The position numbers and the translations under genes were made by a program. The notes beneath the pieces are model-generated. The model was not told the DNA's origin, did not search any database, and saw only the letters and a program-made list of their open reading frames with translations. DNA of 22,675 bases from WHTF01 sp964482425. GTDB taxonomy: Bacteria; Desulfobacterota; Binatia; UBA9968. Of this stretch, positions 16,154-22,634 are shown piece by piece (position 1 is the first letter of the stretch; every line of letters starts with the position of its first letter). The stretch lies in contig CAYZXN010000167.1 in NCBI GenBank assembly GCA_964482425.1, positions 1-22,675 of the forward strand, written 5' to 3'.

Positions 16154-17518
16154 ATGAAAGCGGAAAAGAAAATTTGGCAGCCGCCCGAGTTTATTTCACG
16201 TGAACAGTGCATCAAGGACAGCGAAGAAGTTCTCGGTATGGCGGATATTCCGATCAAGCAAACCGAGGACATCTTCCGCATCAACGTGCTGGGAATGGAT
16301 TGGGACATCGGTATGGTGGTGCATGAACCCCAAGATCCTGCCAGAACCCCATTGGGCGCCGACGGCAAAAAAGCCGGCTTCTTCCTGCTTCACGGCGGAT
16401 CAAGCGATTTCAAAGGCATCGAGCGGCAGGCAAAGATGCTGGCCTGCAAATTCGGTTTCAAAGTCGTGGCCGGCACCTTCCCGGGCAGATTTTACTTTCC
16501 GCACGCCAGCCGGGATTGGCCCGACGATACGATTCATTCAGACGGCACTGTGCGCACGCCGATTTGGCAGCAAGGCGAGCTAATTTCCGCCGATCAATAC
16601 GACGTGGTGAAGGACAAATCGATGCGCAACCGTTATGGCACGCGCACCCTGGCGCGCGCCAAACCGGATACGAATTTCTGGTTTCGTATGGCCGCTTGGC
16701 CGGCGGCGTTCGAAGAAGGAATGATAGAAGCCAATCGACGACACTTTCCGGAGAAGGATTTTTCCGTCTACGGCCAAGGCCACTCCACTGGAGGGCCGTT
16801 TATTTGCATGCTCTCGCAGCGCATTGCCAACATGGCCGGCGTATGCGCCACGGAACACTCCCCGTTCGGCTATCTATGCTGCGAGCGCGACAAGTGGGGT
16901 GGCGAGCTCGGCAAGATCGCCGGCTATGAAAAGCCCGAGAAGAAAGGCAAGGCACGCAGCGATCCGTTCAACGAACTCTACATCCGCACCTGGCGTGACC
17001 TGGCGCGTTATCAGGGCCCCGAAGCGCTCGGGCAGGAGGGGCCGACCGCGCTGATGAGACTTCCCGCCATCATGGAAGATATTCTGGAAGCCTGGCAAAA
17101 CGCCAAGGCACGGCCGCAGTTCAAAGCCGAATACATCGTGACGCATGCCGTCACTGATTCGCTTGCTCAAGCGGCGCGGGTCAGCGCGCTCCGGCTAAAG
17201 ATGAACACGGACGAAACGGAAGCACTGGTGCAACGATTCGTTGGTTACACCCGCGAGCTTTCGGGACCCCGGGTCAAACCGGTACCGCCTTTCCTCTTTG
17301 AAATATCCAAGGACAGCCGCGACCACAGCCCGGAAGTCTACAACGAGGTGATCATTCCCGGTTTTCGCGCCATGAAACCCGCGCCCAAAATCGCCATCAC
17401 CCGATTCGGCGCCGGCGTGCATAGTTTTTGGAAGGCCGAGCAGGAGCTGCCAGCCGGCATTGTGCCGTCAGTGATCAAATCATGGAAGGAAGCGGTAACA
17501 GGCGGATATTTCGTCTGA
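16154..17518 (+). CDS. Large alpha/beta hydrolase-fold protein
   Basis: A 454-residue protein with an AGAGGAAG ribosome site. It shows the alpha/beta hydrolase order: an oxyanion-hole HGG loop at 80-82 (FFLLHGGSSDF), the nucleophile elbow GHSTG with Ser211, and a late histidine at 423 (FGAGVHSFW). The acid is probably one of the aspartates in EISKDSRDHSP. It is longer than a minimal esterase because of a large cap-like insertion (about 240-345, many Lys/Glu/Trp). There is no signal peptide. The function is likely carboxyl-ester or C-C bond hydrolysis, but the substrate is unknown. It forms a probable operon with the 2-hydroxyacid dehydrogenase. Confidence 0.82.
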   Translation: MKAEKKIWQPPEFISREQCIKDSEEVLGMADIPIKQTEDIFRINVLGMDWDIGMVVHEPQDPARTPLGADGKKAGFFLLHGGSSDFKGIERQAKMLACKFGFKVVAGTFPGRFYFPHASRDWPDDTIHSDGTVRTPIWQQGELISADQYDVVKDKSMRNRYGTRTLARAKPDTNFWFRMAAWPAAFEEGMIEANRRHFPEKDFSVYGQGHSTGGPFICMLSQRIANMAGVCATEHSPFGYLCCERDKWGGELGKIAGYEKPEKKGKARSDPFNELYIRTWRDLARYQGPEALGQEGPTALMRLPAIMEDILEAWQNAKARPQFKAEYIVTHAVTDSLAQAARVSALRLKMNTDETEALVQRFVGYTRELSGPRVKPVPPFLFEISKDSRDHSPEVYNEVIIPGFRAMKPAPKIAITRFGAGVHSFWKAEQELPAGIVPSVIKSWKEAVTGGYFV

Positions 17519-17662
17519 TGCTGGCGAGTCATCGCTCGCTGCTGTGGGATCCCTTATGCCAAGAAGCGAAGGTCAAAGCGGTGCCAAGAGTTAATTGCTG
17601 CCTACGGTCTCATCTTTCGGACAAGCCCTGGCTGGAAGATCGTGAAATGTCAAGTAAAAAAC

Positions 17663-17671
17663 TGTGGATAA
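17663..17671 (-). promoter_or_regulatory. DnaA box
   Basis: TGTGGATAA is the exact reverse complement of the DnaA box TTATCCACA. On the minus strand it reads ACTTATCCACAGTTTTTTAC, and its flanks match those of the box at 17887 (ACTTATCCACA followed by a T-rich run). Confidence 0.5.
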
Positions 17672-17747
17672 GTGCGTCTTGGCAGTTTAAAGACATTAGT
17701 GGAATACTGCTAAACGATGCCTAAGGAATGGAAAATCCCGTCGTGCG

Positions 17748-17800
17748 CTGCAGAACCGCTCCCTCGGAGTACGGCTGTCTAAGAGCCGAAAATTCTGCAG
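17748..17800. repeat. Nested inverted repeat (possible structured RNA or cruciform)
   Basis: CTGCAGAA (17748-17755) pairs with TTCTGCAG (17793-17800). Inside, CGGCT (17772-17776) pairs with AGCCG (17784-17788) around a 7-nt loop. It lies between the two DnaA boxes. There is no T-tract, so a simple terminator is unlikely. Confidence 0.35.
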
Positions 17801-17886
17801 TTTGTTATGCCTGAATAGGCGGCAATCCGTAGAGTGGCAGTCCCAAACGGCGTCTCAAGGCGCTCACACTGCGACTTATGAACAAC

Positions 17887-17895
17887 TTATCCACA
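17887..17895 (+). promoter_or_regulatory. DnaA box
   Basis: A perfect TTATCCACA in the context ACTTATCCACAATTTT, the second of an inverted pair. The neighbouring sequence to the right is AT-richer than the surrounding genome. Confidence 0.5.
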
Positions 17896-18070
17896 ATTTT
17901 GGTTGATAGTGCCATTTTTACTGTTTCACTCCCGGGACATCTTATAGGTCTTTTGCTTTTTCTGCTTTTCACTACTTCGCAGGTGAGATAATTACGATAC
18001 GCTCAGCTCTCTAAACCGTTGAGGCAGCGGCTCCCGAGAAAAGTGAATGCGGGGTTGCAGTCTCATTCGG

Positions 18071-18562
18071 CTAGAATAAATCGAACGCCAAGCCGGCCGC
18101 CAATGTCGCGCCGATCTCTTCGCACTGGCGCAAATCGTACTCGCCAATTAATTTCGGACGCAGGATGTCTTCCGGCGTCTGCGCATGCGTACAGACAATC
18201 AACGGGGCTGCTATACTCTTGAGGCGCCACCCGGCGGCAATTCGCTCGATTTGGCGGGCGGCGTTCTCACCGTCGCTGCCGGCGCAGATCAGCGCGGCGT
18301 ACGGACGTCCAACGATGCGGTCCAACGCCGCATAATAATTCCGGTCGAAAAAGTCCTTCATCATCCCCGACATGGCGCCGAGATTTTCCGGAGTCGCGAA
18401 TATATATCCAGAATCATCGAGCACTTCGGCGGGCCCGCAGTCCGGCGCGTGAAGCAAACGGACAGCGATTCCGCTTTCAGACGCAGCGCCGGCCGCCGCA
18501 GCTTCCGCCATAAGGCGAGCGCCACCCGTCATTGAGTGAAAAACCAGCAAAAGCGTCTTCAT
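18071..18562 (-). CDS. Flavodoxin-fold NAD(P)H-dependent oxidoreductase
   Basis: A 163-residue flavodoxin-like protein. The first strand and phosphate-binding loop are LLLVFHSMTGGARLMAEA (4-21). The second flavin loop is FATPENLGAMSGMMKDFFDR (around residues 55-74), and the third strand leads to CAGSDGENAARQIERI. This fits a small FMN-binding quinone or flavin reductase. The start ATG lacks a strong ribosome site; its start is only 47 bp from the stop of the J-domain gene, so coupling to the upstream operon is likely. It is the last gene of a four-gene minus-strand run headed by an IsdG-like monooxygenase, and could supply electrons to that enzyme; this is inference. Confidence 0.78.
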   Translation of the reverse strand: MKTLLLVFHSMTGGARLMAEAAAAGAASESGIAVRLLHAPDCGPAEVLDDSGYIFATPENLGAMSGMMKDFFDRNYYAALDRIVGRPYAALICAGSDGENAARQIERIAAGWRLKSIAAPLIVCTHAQTPEDILRPKLIGEYDLRQCEEIGATLAAGLAFDLF

Positions 18563-18609
18563 CCGGCAGAGCTCAGACCGTTAACCCGCACAGCCATCGG
18601 TTAACAGTG

Positions 18610-19518
18610 CTACCACGAGAACACTCCCATGCGCCGAAGTTGCCGGCGCAGCCAAGGCTCCGGTTCGACCACCTGAATCGCCCGGCATTCATAGTTCCTG
18701 ACCCGTTTCAACACGCCGGTTTTCTGAACGAACTCCTCAGCCTCTTTCATTAACTGTTGCTTTGCTAATCGTTGCTGCTCCGGATCTCCTTGCGTCATCT
18801 CAGGAAATCTCTGCCGCATCTTGGAATCGACATATTCGCGGGTCACGGCGCTGACGTCCCTCACGTACACGGTGATGGCGACAGTCCCAATCTTCTCATC
18901 GAAGATCACCTTGCTGCCTTCGCGTTCGTCGCGCCCAACCCGCTCCTTAAGTCCCGCCGAACATTCTGCTCTGGACGCGTAGTTTTGGGTGTGATGCCAG
19001 CGTTCATCGATTTCCCCGGCGGCGCTCGGGGGCGGTTCAACGGCCGTCTTCTCCAGCAACGCCCAGGCCGTGGCGGCGCGTGGCTCGTATGTGACGGCAT
19101 GAGCCAACATGGTCACAACGATAACGACGACCAGAGATGCCGCCAGCTTGATCGAACTGGCCCGGTTCCAGCGAAACGCCATTTTTTTGCGCAGGGTAAA
19201 CCTTTTCCGCACGGGCTTGGCGGTCGGCGACGCAGCGGACGCCCTACTGCGGGTGGCGCGTTTGGCCTGCCGTGGGCCAGACCTTGGCGGCATCTGAACG
19301 CGAGATCGATCATACTCTCGGCGCCGCTCCGGATTGCCAAGAGCGGCATAGGCCTCATTGATTTCCTGCAACTTTTGGGTGGCCTGCTCTTTGGCAAGGC
19401 TAGCTGTATACAAATCGGGATGATGTTTCTTGATGAGCTCGCGATGCGCCGATTTTATTTCTTCTGCCGTGGCAGTGGAAGGAACACCGAGAATCTTGTA
19501 GTAATCAACTCCGGCCAT
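18610..19518 (-). CDS. Membrane-anchored J-domain (DnaJ-like) protein
   Basis: A 302-residue protein with an N-terminal J domain (residues 4-70: DYYKILGV, the HPD motif at 33-35, and YDRSR at the end). A basic linker rich in Arg, Ala and Ser follows, then one transmembrane helix at about 123-143 (KLAASLVVVIVVTMLAHAV). The C-terminal part of about 155 residues is unrecognised. There is no Gly/Phe region or zinc finger, so it is a type III J-protein. It should recruit a DnaK/Hsp70 to the membrane or to a specific client. I used the ATG at 19518; a TTG 12 bases earlier is possible. The C-terminal domain is predicted to lie across the membrane and contains cysteines (AECSAG, YECRAI). Confidence 0.82.
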   Translation of the reverse strand: MAGVDYYKILGVPSTATAEEIKSAHRELIKKHHPDLYTASLAKEQATQKLQEINEAYAALGNPERRREYDRSRVQMPPRSGPRQAKRATRSRASAASPTAKPVRKRFTLRKKMAFRWNRASSIKLAASLVVVIVVTMLAHAVTYEPRAATAWALLEKTAVEPPPSAAGEIDERWHHTQNYASRAECSAGLKERVGRDEREGSKVIFDEKIGTVAITVYVRDVSAVTREYVDSKMRQRFPEMTQGDPEQQRLAKQQLMKEAEEFVQKTGVLKRVRNYECRAIQVVEPEPWLRRQLRRMGVFSW

Positions 19519-19599
19519 TTGTAGATCCAATCGAAAAAATTACAGCGTGCGTGAGCTAGAGAGCCAATCGCAACCCACACCAAGCATCGAAGGGAGATC

Positions 19600-19833
19600 T
19601 TAGCGGCTTTTGATTATCGCGCCGCACTCCTCACACCGATAACGGGCAATGCCGCTATCTGCGGCCGCTAGTTCTTCAAACTCATAACACTTGGCACCGG
19701 ACGAGGCGAAGCATTCTGGGCAAAAGCCGTCTTTCAACTCATCTTTTGCGATCGTCAAATGGCACCGGCGACAGCGCAAGCGATTCTTCGGCTCGGGCAA
19801 CAACTCGAGAGCGCTATGGGGGCAGGAAGGCAT
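19600..19833 (-). CDS. Small multi-zinc-ribbon protein of unknown function
   Basis: A 77-residue protein packed with metal-binding pairs: CPH at 4-6, CRRC at 21-24, CPEC at 38-41, and CEEC at 67-70. Two zinc ribbons could form. The segment CRRCHLTIAKDELKDGFCPEC is like the ribbons found in many short hypothetical proteins. No ribosome site is obvious before the ATG, and its start is 29 bp from the stop of the IsdG-like gene, so it may rely on coupling. Function unknown. Confidence 0.65.
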   Translation of the reverse strand: MPSCPHSALELLPEPKNRLRCRRCHLTIAKDELKDGFCPECFASSGAKCYEFEELAAADSGIARYRCEECGAIIKSR

Positions 19834-19862
19834 AGAAACAGAGCTTCGGAAAAGCGGGGTAG

Positions 19863-20168
19863 CTATGCTTTCTCGGAATGCTGGATGATCTCGTGCATCT
19901 CGAAAACATTAGGCCCGGCAAAGATCTCCGCCCGGGGCCGGTTGCTATGCGCCTCCTGAAATTCCCGGCTTTCTGTCCAGGCGCGAAATGACGCTTCGTC
20001 TTGCCAGTGCGTCAGCACCACATAATAGTCGCTCTTTATCGGCCGCAGGATCTCGAGCCTCACAAAACCAGGTCGCTTGTCGACAAGTCCGGCTCTCCCG
20101 GCAAATCGTTCCTCGAATTCTTTCTCGGATCCCTGTGAGACTTTAATTCTGTTCGAAACAACGATCAT
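19863..20168 (-). CDS. Antibiotic-biosynthesis-monooxygenase fold protein, IsdG/HmoB-like
   Basis: A 101-residue ferredoxin-like alpha/beta protein of the ABM family. The ATG at 20168 follows AGGAG at 6-base spacing. The conserved NRIKV start and WTESREFQEAH segment allow the haem-degrading triad of IsdG to be aligned: Asn6, Trp64 and His74 stand for IsdG Asn7, Trp67 and His77, with the same 10-residue Trp-His spacing. In that family these residues convert haem with O2 and reductant to open tetrapyrrole plus iron. Haem degradation is therefore plausible, though other ABM enzymes act on quinones or polyketides. It heads the run ending with the flavodoxin-like gene and lies behind the palindrome-bearing promoter at 20321-20343. 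Confidence 0.78.
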   Translation of the reverse strand: MIVVSNRIKVSQGSEKEFEERFAGRAGLVDKRPGFVRLEILRPIKSDYYVVLTHWQDEASFRAWTESREFQEAHSNRPRAEIFAGPNVFEMHEIIQHSEKA

Positions 20169-20320
20169 AGATATCTCCTGTAAAAATAAGTTGCCCATCG
20201 CACATTGCAGTGGGACCTCACCCGACCGACGAAGAATTTCTAACCCCGTCCGGACGAGATACCGCATGTATAGTGTTGCGTCTATGCCAAAGCCGGGCGG
20301 CCTCTTTGGCGCCCGCGCGT

Positions 20321-20343
20321 ATTATATTTACCAGTTTGGTAAA
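20321..20343 (-). promoter_or_regulatory. -10 box with overlapping palindromic operator
   Basis: Read on the minus strand, a consensus TATAAT (20321-20326) is immediately preceded by the palindrome TTTACCAAACTGGTAAA (20327-20343; 6+6 arms around 5 bases). The palindrome fills the -10/-35 spacer, a layout used by TetR-type repressors to block RNA polymerase. No good -35 is visible. The start would be near 20314, with a leader of about 145 nt to the IsdG-like gene. No regulator gene is adjacent. Confidence 0.45.
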
Positions 20344-20478
20344 CTTTTTGGCTAGTGGATAGCGAATTTATGTTGTCGACTGATGCTCGAGGCCCCACCG
20401 CCCAGCCGGAAGCGTCGGGATGTGCGTGATGACAAATCTATTCACTGAGGCCGCTTCGCGCCGGATGAATGGATGCGC

Positions 20479-21258
20479 TCATTGCAGCGGCAGCGCCGGG
20501 CGGTCTCGCAAAACATTAGTGACGGCCGCCGACCGTGCCAAGACTCGCAATGCATCCAATCCAACCTCCAGCGCAATCCCGGGAATTACCTGATAACGAC
20601 GGGTGATTCGGTATGTCGTATCGGCCAATTCGGTCAACAAGTAATTTTGCGCAGCGGCAATGGCTTCTCTCTGCGCGTGCACCATCTCAACGCTCAACGG
20701 CCCTTCTGGACGCCACGGCGTTTTCAAACCAACCAGCACAAGCACGGCTCCCGTGGTCGTTGCCTCGGCGAAAAGCTCGGCCGGAACTACTCCAGCGCTT
20801 CCTGTCGCCTCGACAGAACGAGCGCTTGGCAGTCCTTCAGTTATGACGTCGCTTGCCGCGGGCTTTACCGGCCGGTCCGGTAGAACATTGGTGACGCTGT
20901 CGGACTTCTTAAGCACGGCCAAAGCATCCGGGCCGACTTCGAGAGCAATGCCCGGAATCGCGTCATACCGACGAATGATCCTATAGCGCGTCCCGGATAG
21001 TTCGCTTAGCAGTCCGTTTTGCGCCCCGTCGATAGCGTTGCGCTGCGCGGCGATGCCACTTTCCGACAGAGATGACTCCATCGTCCATGCAACGTTCAAC
21101 CCGACCAACACGAGTACCGCGCCGTGGGCGTCTGCTCGATCCATAACTTCAGTTGGAATCTTGTCGTTCTGGGGAGTAGCGATTGAAGGCCAGAAAACTA
21201 ATGCCGTGGAAAACAGGCAGAGGATCAGACTCGCATAAGAGATCTTTGCAGGTCCCAT
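20479..21258 (-). CDS. Secreted protein with two inhibitor-I9-like repeats
   Basis: A 259-residue protein with an N-terminal signal or membrane segment (about 7-28, ISYASLILCLFSTALVFWPS). Two copies of an 88-residue module follow at about 45-132 and 169-256. Each module starts with GAVLVLVGL, contains AQRxAIxxAQNxLLxEL, then YRIxRRY and IPGIALEVG, and ends with VTNVLxDRP. This is the layout of the I9 propeptide of subtilisin-like proteases, whose modules chaperone and inhibit the protease. No catalytic domain follows, so it resembles a stand-alone double inhibitor of a secreted or periplasmic subtilase. The ATG at 21258 has an AGGGA ribosome site. The TTG 18 bases earlier does not. Confidence 0.72.
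   Translation of the reverse strand: MGPAKISYASLILCLFSTALVFWPSIATPQNDKIPTEVMDRADAHGAVLVLVGLNVAWTMESSLSESGIAAQRNAIDGAQNGLLSELSGTRYRIIRRYDAIPGIALEVGPDALAVLKKSDSVTNVLPDRPVKPAASDVITEGLPSARSVEATGSAGVVPAELFAEATTTGAVLVLVGLKTPWRPEGPLSVEMVHAQREAIAAAQNYLLTELADTTYRITRRYQVIPGIALEVGLDALRVLARSAAVTNVLRDRPALPLQ
20491..20754 (-). repeat. Second I9-like module of the secreted protein
   Basis: This stretch encodes residues 169-256. It is the downstream member of a tandem pair within the gene and differs from the first copy at many positions, so the duplication is old. Confidence 0.7.
20863..21126 (-). repeat. First I9-like module of the secreted protein
   Basis: This stretch encodes residues 45-132. GAVLVLVGL, IPGIALEVG and VTNVL are shared exactly with the second module. 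Confidence 0.7.
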
Positions 21259-21323
21259 AGTCGGTCCCTCGCTCAATGAGACGATACAACCGGACAGCGG
21301 GCTCGAGGAGTCATAGCAGCGCT

Positions 21324-21352
21324 ATTCTTACGAATCGCAATCCATTTGGCAA
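21324..21352 (-). promoter_or_regulatory. Possible sigma-70 promoter for the I9-repeat gene
   Basis: On the minus strand TTGCCA (21347-21352) and AAGAAT (21324-21329) are 17 bp apart, five and four matches of six to consensus. It is about 65 bp upstream of the ATG. Confidence 0.3.
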
Positions 21353-21388
21353 GCTCATATTGGGCCGTAAACAACTCCAGCAAACGAG

Positions 21389-22309
21389 TTACAGATGCCA
21401 GAGGTGCCGAAACCGAGTCGCCACAACGTCTTCATAGGATACCGCTTCCGCCAAATGACCGACGGATTGAGCGAACCGGTTAAGCCCGGCGACCGATTCC
21501 TCCGAGATGACCGGATCGTAAAACATGGCATCTCGCTCTACGACTCTCGTAATCAGTTCTGCGGCGTCTTCAGGAAACTTGCGCCGCCCTACTTCCACAG
21601 CGAGCGACGGGTTGTTCTTCAAAGCTTTTTGGCTTTTCACTATGCCCCTCACCGCGGCCGCAACAGAGTCGGAATTATGCTGGATGAATGCGTCGGTGGT
21701 AACCAGCCCGGCAAAAGTGAACCGGCGGACTTCCGCCGGATCATCGCCGCGCCTGACATCCACGAGAACTTTTCCTACACCGCGACTGACCGCGGTTTCA
21801 GCACCCATAGCGTTGGCCCAAAACCCATCGATCCGCCCCTCTTCCAATGCGCGGGCGGCGAATACGCCAAATGATACGTCGCGGGCTTTAGCGCCGGGAA
21901 GATCGAGGATCTGCAAATCTCTATCAGGGTCGATGCGAGCACCTATCAACATTTGCCGAAGCGCCAAGTCCGGACCTTCGGCAGCTGTGAGTCTTAAGCC
22001 TTTAACGGCGTTCAGTTCGCCCCGTTTCGCTGCGAGGTCTGTGCGCACAACCAGCAGCCACGGCGTCCCCTGGGAAAGAGCCACAACGATTTTTATCCCT
22101 CGCCATTGGGGGAATTGGGTGAGTACGTCATGCACCGAGCCGGCAATCATGGCATCTGCGACGCCATCTCGGAGTGCTTTGGTGGCGCCGAGGGCCGCAA
22201 CCAACTCGACATTAACCTTTAAACCCTCGGCCTTAAAAAAACCCAACTCATCGGCGGCCAGCGCCGGGAAACAGGTATTGCTAACCAGATCGACTGCTGC
22301 GATGCGCAT
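21389..22309 (-). CDS. ABC transporter substrate-binding-like protein (NMT1/SsuA-like)
   Basis: A 306-residue protein of the NMT1/THI5/SsuA periplasmic-binding family. The N-terminal block (VSNTCFPALAADELGFFKAEGL) is the characteristic first lobe, and the GSVHDVL and WANAMGAE segments fit the hinge and ligand-facing loops. The ATG at 22309 has GGAGG 11 bases upstream. The frame stays open a further 45 codons, but that part is neither signal-like nor conserved. Unusually, the chosen start begins directly with the mature-like fold and there is no signal peptide. The protein may therefore be cytoplasmic, or its 5' end may have been altered; the left end of an insertion sequence lies just upstream. 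No permease or ATPase gene is adjacent. The ligand is unknown; family members bind sulfonates, nitrate, thiamine precursors or aromatic acids. Confidence 0.72.
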   Translation of the reverse strand: MRIAAVDLVSNTCFPALAADELGFFKAEGLKVNVELVAALGATKALRDGVADAMIAGSVHDVLTQFPQWRGIKIVVALSQGTPWLLVVRTDLAAKRGELNAVKGLRLTAAEGPDLALRQMLIGARIDPDRDLQILDLPGAKARDVSFGVFAARALEEGRIDGFWANAMGAETAVSRGVGKVLVDVRRGDDPAEVRRFTFAGLVTTDAFIQHNSDSVAAAVRGIVKSQKALKNNPSLAVEVGRRKFPEDAAELITRVVERDAMFYDPVISEESVAGLNRFAQSVGHLAEAVSYEDVVATRFRHLWHL

Positions 22310-22465
22310 TGACAGATGATCCTCCGCGTTGTTAGTCGGAATTCTTGGGTGAACATTAGCACAGTAAACCCTAATCCGACATTGTTTCGAAGTCGCTCGG
22401 ACGATGAGGCCTTGTATATTCGTACTCGAGGTCTTTATGAACATAGTTCCTTAAATTACAGGAAA

Positions 22466-22600
22466 CAGGACGGGACAGATCGTTAAGGCCCAGGTCGTAA
22501 TAGACCGTGCTGTAGCATGGGTCGTCCCGTCCTGCCTCGGCAAGAGCTCGGAGAGTTGCCTGGGCTATAGAGCCCGCATCATTTGCAAGGATGAGCCTGG
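22466..22600 (+). ncRNA. Candidate IS110 bridge RNA
   Basis: About 135 nt immediately upstream of the recombinase fold into a series of stems. The main one is an 11-bp perfect stem CAGGACGGGAC (22466-22476) with GTCCCGTCCTG (22524-22534). Inside it, GGCCCA (22487-22492) pairs with TGGGTC (22518-22523) with one G-U, enclosing two hairpins (GGTC/GACC at 22493-22506; TGC/GCA at 22508-22517). A one-sided internal loop of 10 nt (22477-22486) lies between the two stems. Then follow hairpins GGCAA/TTGCC (22539-22560), GGGCT/AGCCC (22562-22575) and CATC/GATG (22577-22593). In IS110-group elements the leader encodes the bridge RNA whose internal loops select target and donor DNA. I cannot assign the guide loops because the element ends are not known. 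Confidence 0.45.
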
Positions 22601-22634
22601 CCTGGAGTAAAATAGAATCGAGGAGGATTGAGTT

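Larger units (their letters stand above)
17519..18070. other. Gene-free region with DnaA boxes and hairpins
   Basis: This 552-bp stretch between convergent genes has no credible coding region. It holds two perfect DnaA-box sequences in opposite orientation 215 bp apart, a nested inverted repeat between them, and AT-richer segments to the right of the second box (17896-17970). No dnaA, dnaN, parA, rpmH or gidA gene is near, so this is not an ordinary chromosomal oriC by context. Confidence 0.5.

Noticed and set aside
17428..17724. Small plus-strand frame across the hydrolase 3' end
   Set aside because: Overlaps conserved codons of the hydrolase in another frame and runs into non-coding DNA containing a DnaA box.
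17519..18070. Chromosomal origin of replication
   Set aside because: Only two DnaA boxes and no dnaA, dnaN, parAB, gidA or rpmH nearby; kept as DnaA-box sites only.
22310..22444. Upstream-extended start of the binding-protein gene
   Set aside because: The extra 45 residues are not signal-like, have no ribosome site and do not match the family; the ATG at 22309 begins the conserved fold.
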